NCBI RefSeq assembly: GCF_013401435.1
Contig: NZ_JACBGN010000045.1
Span: forward strand, 1-37,387
Direction of reading: 5' to 3'
DNA length: 37,387 bases
DNA from: Streptomyces sp. BR123
GTDB lineage: Bacteria; Actinomycetota; Actinomycetes; Streptomycetales; Streptomycetaceae
Positions 22,670-31,070 of this stretch are shown piece after piece. Position 1 is the stretch's first letter; every line of letters starts with the position of its first letter. The notes under the pieces were generated by a model. It ran no database searches. It worked only from the letters and a program-made list of their open reading frames with translations, and was not told the origin of the DNA. Made by a program: the position numbers and the translations under genes.

Positions 22670-23884
22670 ATGTCCACCGCCCCATGCCCGGTACCTGCCT
22701 CCCAGGCCTCGCCTCCTGGCGCGATCACGAGGTCCCTACGCGTCGTTCTTGCTTTGATCGCCTCAGTCCTGGCCTTCCTCACAGCTGCGATCACGCTGGG
22801 CGCGTACTTCCCCGTCATTCCCAAGGCCGGCGTCATCGGTCCGGTCATCGGCGGACAGTACCCCTTTCACGTGGCGCTCCTCGCTCTGGTCGGTGCCGCT
22901 CTGGGAGCGCTGGCCTGGCGTAGCGGTTTGGTGCGCTGGGGGCGCGTCCTCACCTCAGTGACCGCGCTGTCGACCATCGCCGCCCTGGGCATCGGGGGCA
23001 TTCAGTTCGCCGCCGCGCGCGATGCCGGTACGAAGGTCTCCTTCACCCAGGTCTTCAGCCGGCCCGCCTCCTCCGGCGGCGCCGCACCGGACACGACCCG
23101 GATCTATGCCACCCCTGACGGCGAGGCGCTCGAAGCGGACGTGTACCTGGCCGAGAAGAGCCGGGGCAGCAAGGTGCCGGCCATCGTGCTCGCCCATGCC
23201 GGAGGCTTCCACACCTTCGACAAGAGCGACCTGCGGGGTACCGGCCGTTGGCTGGCGGACCACGGTGTGGCCGTCATCGCGGTCGACTACCGCCTGGCCA
23301 CCCCCGACCGCCCCACGTGGAACAAGGCCCCGCAAGACCTCGTGACCGCCCTGGGTTGGACGCGGGACCACGCCGACGAGTACGGCATCGACTCTTCCCG
23401 CATATCGCTGGGCGGCATGTCGGCCGGCGGCACGCTCGCCATGAGCACGGCCTACCGCCTCCAGAACGGCACCATACGGGTCGCCGACGGCCCCACTCCC
23501 GAGCCCCCGTTCTCCGTCGTCGGCTTCTACCCGGGCACTGACGTCGACGACATGTGGGAGGAAGACGTCGCCGGCAGCCGTGAGGCCGCAGAACTCTTCA
23601 CCGGCGGCACGCCTGCCCGCTACCCCGAGCGCTACCGCGAGGTCTCCCCGACCACCGATATCCAAGAGGGCCTGCAGCGCACCCTGCTCGTCGTGGGCGA
23701 CCGCGACCGCAGTGCCCGCCCCGGAACCATCAAGGACTTCGGCGCCTCGCTCCAGGCCAAAGGTGTGAACACGACCGTGCGGGAACTGCCCTTCGCCGAG
23801 CACGCCTTCGACGACGTCTACGGCAGCCTCGTTTCCCAGACCAGCCGCCAGATCCTCCTCGACTTCCTCGACAAGAACACGTGA
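22670..23884 (+). CDS. Membrane-anchored alpha/beta hydrolase (esterase-like)
   Basis: This 404-residue protein begins with three hydrophobic helices (about 25-120), then an alpha/beta hydrolase domain. The oxyanion-hole region is HAGGFHTF, the nucleophile serine lies in GMSAGG, the acid is likely in VVGDRDRSARPG, and the histidine lies in FAEHAFDD. It looks like an HSL/carboxylesterase-type lipase or esterase acting at the membrane; the substrate is unknown. The ATG at 22670 follows CCAAGGAA by 8 bases. It lies directly downstream of two two-component systems, so control by one of them is plausible. Confidence 0.87.
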   Translation: MSTAPCPVPASQASPPGAITRSLRVVLALIASVLAFLTAAITLGAYFPVIPKAGVIGPVIGGQYPFHVALLALVGAALGALAWRSGLVRWGRVLTSVTALSTIAALGIGGIQFAAARDAGTKVSFTQVFSRPASSGGAAPDTTRIYATPDGEALEADVYLAEKSRGSKVPAIVLAHAGGFHTFDKSDLRGTGRWLADHGVAVIAVDYRLATPDRPTWNKAPQDLVTALGWTRDHADEYGIDSSRISLGGMSAGGTLAMSTAYRLQNGTIRVADGPTPEPPFSVVGFYPGTDVDDMWEEDVAGSREAAELFTGGTPARYPERYREVSPTTDIQEGLQRTLLVVGDRDRSARPGTIKDFGASLQAKGVNTTVRELPFAEHAFDDVYGSLVSQTSRQILLDFLDKNT

Positions 23885-23936
23885 CACTGCCGCCCGAACG
23901 GCGGCCCGCAGCTGACCACCTTCTTGATGTGATCCT

Positions 23937-24060
23937 TCAGCAGTTCTCGCCGAGCACCTTCCGCAGGGGCTCCCTGTCGACCCCGACCTGATCGCCGGTC
24001 AGGCCGTACAGCGACCAGCAGGTTCCAAGGCGAAACGGTCGTCGGCGCCGGCTACGTGTA
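23937..24060 (-). pseudogene. Possible short coding remnant
   Basis: In the gap 23885-24236 the minus strand has a short frame ending LTGDQVGVDREPLRKVLGEN and a stop at 23937. Its third codon positions are nearly all G or C, like real genes here, but there is no start, ribosome site or recognisable domain. It may be the tail of a lost gene or chance. Confidence 0.2.
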
Positions 24061-24097
24061 CGGCTACGGCTGGTGGAGGGCGCTGCCGGTCTGGCCG

Positions 24098-24157
24098 GAA
24101 ACCAGCCCCCGGGAGTCGAATCCGTGCTGGTTTCACTTGGTTGTCATGCCGGATTCG
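24098..24157. promoter_or_regulatory. Nested inverted repeats upstream of SBP/VWA operon
   Basis: GAAACCAGC (24098-24106) pairs with GCTGGTTTC (24126-24134). CGAATCCG (24117-24124) pairs with CGGATTCG (24150-24157). The two repeats overlap, so they can form alternative hairpins in RNA or serve as two operator sites. They lie about 80-140 bases before the likely operon start. Confidence 0.45.
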
Positions 24158-24236
24158 GTGATGTGTGCGTGAATGGTCAGCCGGGCGGTGCACCGTGTCG
24201 CCTCAGGGTGGGTCACGCGAACGGCTGGGGGCTTGC

Positions 24237-25481
24237 GTGGTTGTCGGGGAGAGACCTGTCGTCGAGGAGCCGCGCCTGGCCGTACGGGGCCGGGCGTCCG
24301 GCGCATGGTCGCGGCGTGGCCTGCTGTTGTTCTTCCTGCCCGCGCTGGCTGCAGTGCTGACGGGGATCTCCGCGCTGGCCGTGTCGGGCAACCTGCTGCT
24401 GCCCTTCGAGCGGGTCGTCGTCCTCGAAGGCAAGATGGCCTCCAAACGGGACTTCTTCGAGGATGAGGAAGTCCAGCGGATCCTGCTGAAGCACCGCATC
24501 AAGGTCCACATCACCAATACGGGCTCGCGCGAGGTCGCCCTGCGGGACCTCGGCGCCTTCGACTTCGTGTTCCCCTCCGGCCAGCCGGCCGGCGATCTGA
24601 TCACCGGGGTGCGCTCGGCGGCCGGGCAGTACGCCAAGGTCCAGCGCCCGTTCATGAGCCCCATCGTGCTCGCGACCTACCGGCAGTACGCCGAGACCCT
24701 GCAGGACGCCGGCATCGCCACCCCGCTGCCCGCCGAGGGATCGGACCAGCCGCTCTACTACTCCCTGGACATGCAGAAGTTCCTGGAGGGCATCGACAAG
24801 GGCCAGCGCTGGAGCGACCTCGGCATCGACCGGCACGGGATCTCCAACACCAACCGGGTCTTCGCACAGAGCCCCGACGTGTGCGGCTCCAACTCGGCCG
24901 GGACCTACCTGGCGCTGGTCTCCTACACCTGGCGCGGCAACGGTCCCGACGTGCCCTCCACGGATCAGGAGGCCAGCAGCCGAGCACAGTCCGTCAAGCA
25001 CCTGATGGAGCAGGGCCTGCCCGCCGCCGACGTGTTCAAGACGTACCTCTCGCCTGAGGGGAAGGGGATCGCCCCGGTGGTCGTGGCGTACGAGCACCAG
25101 TACCTGACCTATCAGGTACGGCACCGCGCCGAGTCCGAGCGGCTCGACTCCGAGCGGGTGCTGCTGTACCCCTCCACCCAGTTCGTGACCCAGCCGCAGT
25201 TCATCGCCCTGAACGGCGAGGGCGACCGGCTCGGCGAACTCATGGTCAGCGACCCGGCGCTGCGCCGGCGTGCGATGGAGCTGGGCTTCCGGATCCTGGA
25301 CCCGGCCGGCGAGGTCGCCGGTGACCAGTTGTCGGACTTCCTGCGCCAGCGGAGGGTCCCGGTGCCGGCTCTGCGGGGCAACAACACCCGCTCCCCCATA
25401 CCCCGGATCCGCTTTCTGGAGCAGATGATCTCCATCGTCGGCGACTGCCCTCCCGCCCAACTTCCGGATGCGGCACAGTGA
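24237..25481 (+). CDS. Membrane-anchored solute-binding-like protein
   Basis: This protein of about 414 residues has one N-terminal membrane helix (RRGLLLFFLPALAAVLTGIS) and a large extracytoplasmic domain. The domain resembles a periplasmic binding fold: SPIVLATYRQYAETL, YYSLDMQKFLEGIDKGQRWSDLGID and SNSAGTYLALV correspond in order to similar segments in the lipoprotein encoded next. No ligand can be inferred. The start is uncertain: the frame is open to GTG 24165, and GTG 24237 was chosen because it precedes the positively charged helix start and follows a G-rich stretch. The stop overlaps the next start (GTGA). It is the first gene of a coupled trio. Confidence 0.7.
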   Translation: MVVGERPVVEEPRLAVRGRASGAWSRRGLLLFFLPALAAVLTGISALAVSGNLLLPFERVVVLEGKMASKRDFFEDEEVQRILLKHRIKVHITNTGSREVALRDLGAFDFVFPSGQPAGDLITGVRSAAGQYAKVQRPFMSPIVLATYRQYAETLQDAGIATPLPAEGSDQPLYYSLDMQKFLEGIDKGQRWSDLGIDRHGISNTNRVFAQSPDVCGSNSAGTYLALVSYTWRGNGPDVPSTDQEASSRAQSVKHLMEQGLPAADVFKTYLSPEGKGIAPVVVAYEHQYLTYQVRHRAESERLDSERVLLYPSTQFVTQPQFIALNGEGDRLGELMVSDPALRRRAMELGFRILDPAGEVAGDQLSDFLRQRRVPVPALRGNNTRSPIPRIRFLEQMISIVGDCPPAQLPDAAQ

Positions 25482-27088
25482 CCGCGCGCGGCAACCCGGG
25501 CCGACGGCGCCGCAGGGCCCTGACCGCACTCACGCTGGCCTGCCTGTGGGTGCTGGCCACGCTCCCCGGCTGTTCCCCCGGCAGGGGCGAGCCGGTGACC
25601 CTGCGGGTGCTCGCCAGCTCCGAACTCGCCGACATGCAGCCCCTGTTCGACGACCTGCGCCGGGACACCGGCATCACGCTGACGATGGACTACCAGGGCA
25701 CCGTCGAAGCCGCCGCCTCCCTGACCTCCGACCGCTACCGGCACGACGTGGCCTGGCTCTCCTCCTCCCGCCCCTTCGAGCTGCTGCGGAAGGAGAGCGG
25801 ACGGCAGGTGGACGGCCCGCTGTCGACGAGCATCATGCGCTCCCCCGTCGTCGTCGGCATGAAGCCCGGGGTGGCGCAGCGGCTGCGGCAGGCGACCCCC
25901 GACGGACAGCTGTCCTGGGCGGACCTGGCCGACGCCGCGGCGGCCGGCACGCTGAAGTACGCCATGGCCGACCCCCGCAGGTCGAACAGCGGACTCTCCG
26001 CGCTGGTGGGCGTCGCGACCGCCGCCGCGGGCAGAGGCGAAGCGCTTCGCCCCGAGGACGTCTCCTGCGACCGGCTGCGCGGATTCTTCGCCGGACACGC
26101 GCTGGCCGAGGACTCCTCCGGGCAACTCGCCGACGCGTACGTACGGGGTGAGGAGGGCCTCGACGCCCTGATCACCTACGAATCCGAGCTGCTCTCCCTC
26201 AACCGCGCGGGCACCCTGCGCACTCCCCTGGAGATCGTCTACCCGAAGGACGGCATTGTGCTGTCCGACTACCCGCTCATGCTGCTCGACCCGGCCAAGC
26301 GGAACGCATACGACCGGTTGGCGTCCTGGCTCCGGAGCGGACCGGTGCAGCAGAAGATCATGGATCGTACGCTGCGGCGACCGGTCGACCCCGACATCAC
26401 CCGCGTCCCCGGCCTGCGCGCCCCGCTCGGCAACGCGCTCTACTTCCCCGACAGCCAGGCGGTCGTCGACCGCCTGCTGGCCGATTACGGCAGCGCGAAG
26501 AGCGGTGGGACAACCCGGGTGATCTTCCTGCTCGACTTCTCCGGGTCCATGCGCGGCGAGCGGAACGCGAACCTCCGCGCCACGATGAACGGACTCAGCG
26601 GCGCCGACGACTCCGGATCCGGCAAGTTCACCCGGTTCCACGTCGGCGAGACCGTCACGGTGGTGCGCTTCGGCGGCCGCGTACTGGACGAGCGCAGCGT
26701 GACGTACACGGGACCGGCCGATCTGGAGCGGCTGCGCGGCATGGTCGCAGACGACGGCTTCGACACGAGCACCGCCGTGTGGTCGGCCCTGGACCACGCC
26801 TACCGGACGGCGGCCGACGCCGCGGCGAAGGTCCCCGGGCAGCGCGTCTCGATCGTGCTCATGACGGACGGGGAGAACAATGCCGGGATCAGCCTCGACA
26901 CCTTCCTCGCCCGGTACGCCGCCCTCCCGCCGGCCGCCCGTGCGATCCGCACGTACACCGTCCGGTACGGCGAGGCCGACGCACGGGAGCTCGACCGGGC
27001 CGCCAAGGCCACCGGCGGGCACATGGCCGATGCCACCGGGCAGTCCCTTCTCAATGCCTTCAAGGAGATCCGTGGGTGTCACGAGTGA
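25478..27088 (+). CDS. Lipoprotein with solute-binding domain fused to VWA domain
   Basis: This 536-residue protein starts with an Arg-rich signal and a lipobox TLPGC (Cys32), so it should be a surface lipoprotein. Residues about 38-330 look like a type 2 solute-binding domain: VTLRVLASSELADMQPLFDD, then RSNSGLSALVGV, then LSDYPLMLLDP. Residues about 347-530 form a von Willebrand A domain with a complete MIDAS: DFSGS (353-357), threonine in DTSTAVW and aspartate in LMTDGEN. VWA domains bind protein or peptide partners through a metal ion. A ligand-binding domain fused to a protein-binding domain suggests a surface sensor or adaptor (inference). The gene overlaps both neighbours. Confidence 0.85.
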   Translation: MTARGNPGRRRRRALTALTLACLWVLATLPGCSPGRGEPVTLRVLASSELADMQPLFDDLRRDTGITLTMDYQGTVEAAASLTSDRYRHDVAWLSSSRPFELLRKESGRQVDGPLSTSIMRSPVVVGMKPGVAQRLRQATPDGQLSWADLADAAAAGTLKYAMADPRRSNSGLSALVGVATAAAGRGEALRPEDVSCDRLRGFFAGHALAEDSSGQLADAYVRGEEGLDALITYESELLSLNRAGTLRTPLEIVYPKDGIVLSDYPLMLLDPAKRNAYDRLASWLRSGPVQQKIMDRTLRRPVDPDITRVPGLRAPLGNALYFPDSQAVVDRLLADYGSAKSGGTTRVIFLLDFSGSMRGERNANLRATMNGLSGADDSGSGKFTRFHVGETVTVVRFGGRVLDERSVTYTGPADLERLRGMVADDGFDTSTAVWSALDHAYRTAADAAAKVPGQRVSIVLMTDGENNAGISLDTFLARYAALPPAARAIRTYTVRYGEADARELDRAAKATGGHMADATGQSLLNAFKEIRGCHE

Positions 27089-27836
27089 AGCATGGTGGGC
27101 CGTCTGGTGGCCCTGGATGCTGCTGTGGGCGGCAACCTTTGCCGGCCTCGCGGCGCTCCTCGCAGTGGCGTCGGTGCGGCTTTTCCGCGCCCGGCGGGCT
27201 GCCGCCGGGGGCATCACCGACGGCATCTGCTTCTACCTGCACGACAAGACGGTGATGGACCACTACCAGATGAGCGGCTACACGGCCGCCCTGCGCAAGG
27301 AGGTCGAACAGCGCACGAGTGAGGGCAAGGACGGCACCATGCGCGCGAAGGTCTTCGGTGTCGGCGCGGACGGCGGCCACAAGGAGAACAAGGAGATCGT
27401 CAGCCGCTATATGGAGGTCGCGGAACCGATCTCGGTGATCGGCGTGATCATGAAGGTTCTGGAGGACAAGCACGTCATCGTCCACGTCGACCTCCCGAGC
27501 CGGTCCGTCACACGCAGCACCTCGCTGCTGCGGACGGCCTCCGCCGCGCAGGGCTCCGTCCGGCTGGGCGACATCGAGGGCTTCGTCCTGATCCGGGGCC
27601 GGTTCCGCACGACCGGCAACGAGGCGGAGGGGGCCGGCTCCACCGTCTTCCTCGCCCCCTACGGAGACACGGCCGACCCCTCCGGGGAGCCTCGCGTCCG
27701 CCTCACGTGCGCCACGGAGGGACTGCGGATCCAGGTCCCGCAGGGCACCTTCTCGGCCCACTGCCTGGGCAAGGTCCAGGAATGGAAGTCGGACGAAGGG
27801 GTTCTGGAGGTCCAGGCAATGGCGATCTTCCAATAG
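27072..27836 (+). CDS. Single-helix membrane protein of unknown function
   Basis: This 254-residue protein has a Trp-rich N-terminal helix (AWWAVWWPWMLLWAATF), then a basic stop-transfer and a soluble domain with no family I recognise. The soluble part has segments that look like a beta-rich fold (ISVIGVIMKVLEDKHVIVHVD, FVLIRGRFRTTG). The GTG at 27072 has AAGGAG 4 bases upstream and overlaps the end of the lipoprotein gene by 17 bases. Positive-inside reasoning is unclear because the domain could be on either side. Its coupling to the two surface proteins suggests a shared complex. Confidence 0.75.
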   Translation: MGVTSEAWWAVWWPWMLLWAATFAGLAALLAVASVRLFRARRAAAGGITDGICFYLHDKTVMDHYQMSGYTAALRKEVEQRTSEGKDGTMRAKVFGVGADGGHKENKEIVSRYMEVAEPISVIGVIMKVLEDKHVIVHVDLPSRSVTRSTSLLRTASAAQGSVRLGDIEGFVLIRGRFRTTGNEAEGAGSTVFLAPYGDTADPSGEPRVRLTCATEGLRIQVPQGTFSAHCLGKVQEWKSDEGVLEVQAMAIFQ

Positions 27837-28021
27837 GACACCGCGTGCCCGCCGGCCGGAGGGGATCGGCCACGCCGCATCGGGTGGCGCGGTTTCTCCT
27901 CTGAAGACGGCCGGGCGACGTTTTCGGCATGTGCACCGGACGGGTTCGCGTCGCGTGGATGGTGGGGATCCCGGTACCAGGGAGGCTGCCTTTCGGCGGC
28001 TGCAGCGGCCACGTACGCGAA

Positions 28022-28055
28022 AGACGCTCGGCCGGGAAGTCCCGGCCGAGCGTCT
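28022..28055 (-). terminator. Strong rho-independent-like terminator
   Basis: AGACGCTCGGCCGGG (28022-28036) and its exact complement (28041-28055) form a 15-base stem with a 4-base loop. On the minus strand the stem is followed by TTTCG. It lies 26 bases after the transglycosylase stop, and could also stop transcription from the forward SBP/VWA operon that ends at 27836. Confidence 0.85.
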
Positions 28056-28081
28056 GCGTGCGCCTGCCACCCGCTGGTGGC

Positions 28082-28486
28082 TCAGTACCAGTGGTGGGTC
28101 TGCCAGAAGTTCCAGGCCTCGACCGGGGAGCCGTAGCGCTCGTTCATGTAGTCCAGGCCCCACTTGATCTGGGTGGCCGGGTTGGTCTTCCAGTCGGCAC
28201 CGGCGGAGGCCATCTTCGACGCCGGCAGGGCCTGGACCAGGCCGTACGCGCCGGAGGACGCGTTCGTGGCGGTGTGGTCCCAGCCGCTCTCGCGGGAAAC
28301 GATGTTGTTGAAGGCCGCGAACTGCGCCGGGTCCTTGATCATCTGCTGGGCGATCGCCTTGGCGCTCGTGGGGGCGGCCTGGGCCGGAACGGCGGCCAGC
28401 ATGGAACCGGCGGCGGCAAGGCCGATCACGGTACCCGCGAGGGTCTTCTTAGAAGCGGCGATGCGGCGGATGACGGAGTGGGACAC
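28082..28486 (-). CDS. Small secreted transglycosylase-type lytic enzyme
   Basis: This 134-residue protein has a signal peptide (basic RRIAASKK, then a hydrophobic core, cleavage near AVPAQA-AP, about residue 37) and a short transglycosylase-like domain of about 95 residues. The likely catalytic glutamate is Glu66 in VSRESGWD. The sequence continues with SSGAYGLVQALPASKM and NPATQIKWGLDYM, typical of lysozyme-like/SLT domains of small actinobacterial cell-wall hydrolases. It would cleave peptidoglycan outside the cell. The GTG at 28486 has GGAAGG about 7 bases upstream; a longer frame upstream lacks a good start. It is monocistronic with a strong terminator. Confidence 0.9.
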   Translation of the reverse strand: MSHSVIRRIAASKKTLAGTVIGLAAAGSMLAAVPAQAAPTSAKAIAQQMIKDPAQFAAFNNIVSRESGWDHTATNASSGAYGLVQALPASKMASAGADWKTNPATQIKWGLDYMNERYGSPVEAWNFWQTHHWY

Positions 28487-28790
28487 GGAAAGCCTTCCGT
28501 AGGGAACGAGGTCGGTCGCGGCATGCCGAAGACATGCGTGAGCCACTCACGCGAAGCAGAGGGGTTCGTCCCGGCGGGGGGCTGTGCGCCCCGGCCGCCT
28601 CGGCGACAACACCAGTTAGCCAGGCCGCCGCCGCCCTGGCAAAGCCCCCCGTCTACTACAGGCCCTCGCAGGAGGGTACCGTCAGCGTGTCGTGTCGACG
28701 AACCGGCAGGAATCCGTACAGGCAGGGAGCACTCTTCGAGGACCCCCGGGGCTCGAAACCTACTAGCCGTCTTCGTATGTGATGTGGCTC
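28487..28790 (-). promoter_or_regulatory. Long structured 5' leader of the transglycosylase gene, unassigned
   Basis: The minus-strand region before the transglycosylase gene has several hairpins. GCGTGAG/CTCACGC (arms at 28536-28542 and 28546-28552, loop of 3) partly overlaps GCATG/CATGC (28521-28525 and 28533-28537), so the two compete. Further up are GGGGC/GCCCC around GCACA and GCCAGG/CCTGGC. Cell-wall hydrolase genes in Streptomyces often carry a c-di-AMP (ydaO) riboswitch (family knowledge). I could not find its usual GGTGAATC and CGAACCCG blocks in the proper order, so the class remains open. No gene is seen in 28487-29064. Confidence 0.35.
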
Positions 28791-29033
28791 CTATGGGGCG
28801 AGTCACCTCAGGGGCGGCGGAATCTCACCGATTGTGATTACTCGTACCCCCATGAGAAGCCGACCGGCGCCCGGATAGCCCAGGAATCGAAGGAGGAAGC
28901 CGTGTCGCGGCTGCTTTCTGTTCGGCCCGCCACAGCGTCGGCCAGGGACGACGGAGCGCACCGGACGAGTACGCAGGGACGGCGAGGCCGACTGCCGGCT
29001 GAGTTCGCGGCCGTCCAGGGCTTCTCCGCCCCA

Positions 29034-29061
29034 CCGGCGTCGGGCGGCTCCGCCGCGCCGG
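29034..29061 (-). terminator. GC-rich hairpin after third response regulator
   Basis: CCGGCG (29034-29039) and CGCCGG (29056-29061) enclose an inner GGCGG/CCGCC pair. The hairpin starts 3 bases after the regulator stop codon. There is no T-run, as is common for actinobacterial terminators. Confidence 0.45.
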
Positions 29062-29064
29062 CGG

Positions 29065-29691
29065 TCAGTAGTACAAGTCGTCCTCATGGACCCGTTGGGC
29101 CAGTTCAGTTTTCGTGTACGCTGCACGGTTTGCCCGGCGGTACTTCTCCTTCACCTGGTCCAGGTAGTACTTCGCCGTGTTGACGCTGATCCCGGCGCGG
29201 CGGGCGGTGGCCTTCAAGGTCAGTCCGGACGCGTAGTCGCGCAGGACCTCCCGTTCCCGGGGCGTCAAGTGCGGCCGGGTCGGACTGGTGTCATTGGCCC
29301 AGGCGAAGGCAAGTTCCGGGGAATGGGCCGTGCCGTCGGCAGCCACGGTTCTGACGGCCTCGACGAGGGTTTCCAGGGCGTGGTTCTTGGTCACGTAGCC
29401 CGCGGCTCCGGCCGCCACCGCCGCCACGACCCTGGCACGGTCGGCCACCGTGCTGATGATCAGGACTTTGCTCCCCGCTGCCCGTACGCGTCGCACGTTC
29501 GTCTCCGGCACGGTTCCGTCCCGCAGCATCAGGTCCAGGAGCACGACCTCGGCTCGCCGCGCGGGCCCGGCGAGCAGTTCGGCGACCGTGGCCGCGGTCC
29601 CGAGGAGGCGCAGCTGTTCCTGGCGGGACAGCCAGGCACGCAGCCCGTCCAGCAGCATCCGGTCGTCGTCGACCACCGCGATCTCGATCAT
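29065..29691 (-). CDS. NarL-type response regulator (third system)
   Basis: This 208-residue regulator has a receiver domain (AVVDDDRMLLDGL, phosphoacceptor in EVVLLDLMLRDG, lysine in YVTKNHA) and a LuxR-type helix-turn-helix (LTPREREVLRDYASGLTLKA, then NTAKYYLDQVKEKYR). The helix-turn-helix recognition part differs from the usual TVKxH, with NTAKYYL. This resembles a subgroup that pairs with kinases like the one encoded upstream. The ATG at 29691 overlaps the kinase stop (ATGA). An in-frame GTG at 29700 is a less likely start. Confidence 0.9.
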   Translation of the reverse strand: MIEIAVVDDDRMLLDGLRAWLSRQEQLRLLGTAATVAELLAGPARRAEVVLLDLMLRDGTVPETNVRRVRAAGSKVLIISTVADRARVVAAVAAGAAGYVTKNHALETLVEAVRTVAADGTAHSPELAFAWANDTSPTRPHLTPREREVLRDYASGLTLKATARRAGISVNTAKYYLDQVKEKYRRANRAAYTKTELAQRVHEDDLYY

Positions 29692-30857
29692 TTCGGCCAC
29701 CGCAGTTCGACCACGGTGCCCTCACCGGGCCGGCTGTCCACGGTTGCCGAGCCTCCGACGGTGGCCAGTCTGCCGTGTATGGAACGGCGTAGTCCGGTAC
29801 CTGCGTCGCGGTGGCCGGCCCTGGAGGAGTCGAAGCCGATGCCTTGGTCGGCTACGGTCACCTCGACCCCCGCCGAGCCTCCGACGACAGTGAGGTAGGC
29901 CAGGTCCGTTCCCGCATGCCTGCGCACGTTGTTGAACGCCTCGGTCACTGCGGCGGCCAGGGATTCGGCGACCTCCCTGGGCAGGTCCGGCACAGCGTGG
30001 TATTGCGCGAGGATCGTCAGTCCCAGACTTTCCGCGGAGCGGACGGCCTCCTCAAGGACGGCCCCGGTGTTCGCTGCGCCTTTCACGAGCGGCCCGCGCT
30101 CCGCGTTGTGGACGCGTTCGTGATGCGGCGGGGTGTCTCCGAGCTGGACCAGCCGCCGCAGGTAAGCCGCCTCGCGGGCACAACGGTCTCTGACGGACGG
30201 TGCGTTGGCGTCGACCTGTCCGCCGGCGATGGTGGTCAGGGTGGCGAGCACGGTGTCGTGAAGCGCCGCAAAATGTGTCGTCCGCTCGGCCTGCCGTGCC
30301 AGAGCGGCCTCGGTGGCGACCACCCGCTCCTGCGCGGCGTCCATCATGGATCCCTCGCGCCACAGGTACCACCAGCCCGCACCGGTCCAGAACACAACCA
30401 CCAGCACTGCGCCGATGTGGTCAAGGACTCCCGTCCACTCCGACCCCGGCACCGCCTGGTGAACGGTCACGGATGTCGTCAACAGCAGGGCGACCGACAG
30501 GACCGCCTCTCGCCAGCTGAGGCCTACAACGGCGGCCGTAGCGGCCGACAGCCCCTGAACCATCAGCCAGCCATGCGGCTCCACGGCCGGCCCCTCAGAG
30601 ATCGCGGCGACCGCGATCCAAGGGAGCGCACAGCCGGTCACCAGCACATCGGCCCAGACGAGGCGAGGAGCGAACCGGCCATGTCTGAGTGCCGACGCGT
30701 ACAAGACCACCGTGATGACGCCCACTGCGACGAGGAGTGCAAGGGCCCGGATGTCGTACGGATCCTTGACGACCACGCTGGTCGCGTAGACGAGGTGCGC
30801 AATCCTGAAGAGCCCTGTGGCCAGGACGGCCCACCTCCGCGCACGTTGTACCCCCAT
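29688..30857 (-). CDS. Sensor histidine kinase with atypical H-box
   Basis: This 389-residue protein has five or six N-terminal membrane helices (about 8-180), a helical linker, and an ATPase domain with N-box EAFNNVRRHAG, VADQGIGFD and GTGLRRSIHGRL. The dimerisation histidine is in FAALHDTVLATL, not the ELHDxxxH form of ordinary HisKA_3 kinases. The ATPase part is well conserved, so an active kinase is likely. The ATG at 30857 follows a run of Gs; an upstream extension in the same frame lacks a better site. It is co-translated with the regulator downstream and diverges from the secreted lectin gene. Confidence 0.88.
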   Translation of the reverse strand: MGVQRARRWAVLATGLFRIAHLVYATSVVVKDPYDIRALALLVAVGVITVVLYASALRHGRFAPRLVWADVLVTGCALPWIAVAAISEGPAVEPHGWLMVQGLSAATAAVVGLSWREAVLSVALLLTTSVTVHQAVPGSEWTGVLDHIGAVLVVVFWTGAGWWYLWREGSMMDAAQERVVATEAALARQAERTTHFAALHDTVLATLTTIAGGQVDANAPSVRDRCAREAAYLRRLVQLGDTPPHHERVHNAERGPLVKGAANTGAVLEEAVRSAESLGLTILAQYHAVPDLPREVAESLAAAVTEAFNNVRRHAGTDLAYLTVVGGSAGVEVTVADQGIGFDSSRAGHRDAGTGLRRSIHGRLATVGGSATVDSRPGEGTVVELRWPK

Positions 30858-31070
30858 GTCCCCCCCGTGGCATGCAGTCCCCCGCCGCAACCCGCCCAAA
30901 TGGACGGGTGCCGAGCCTTCAGTGGATCCCACTACTTTTCTTGGCGTCAAGGCTGTCCTCGGACACGACGACAACAACCGCGCGCGACTCGGCAGGTATG
31001 CCGGTCTCGGCCGGCACGTCGTCTGCCGTTCTTGTGACCGCCGAAGTGATGATGAGGATCTGGAGTTCCT

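Noticed and set aside
24098..24134. A tRNA gene or integration site, because of a TCGAATCC tract
   Set aside because: No acceptor or anticodon stem could be formed around it; the flanking bases form a simple inverted repeat instead.
24237..27836. An ABC transporter operon
   Set aside because: Two solute-binding-like proteins are present, but there is no permease or ATP-binding gene nearby.
28487..28790. A ydaO-type c-di-AMP riboswitch
   Set aside because: A GCTAAC-like tract and a CGAACCC tract are present, but in the wrong order and without the usual GGTGAATC block, so only a generic structured leader was listed.
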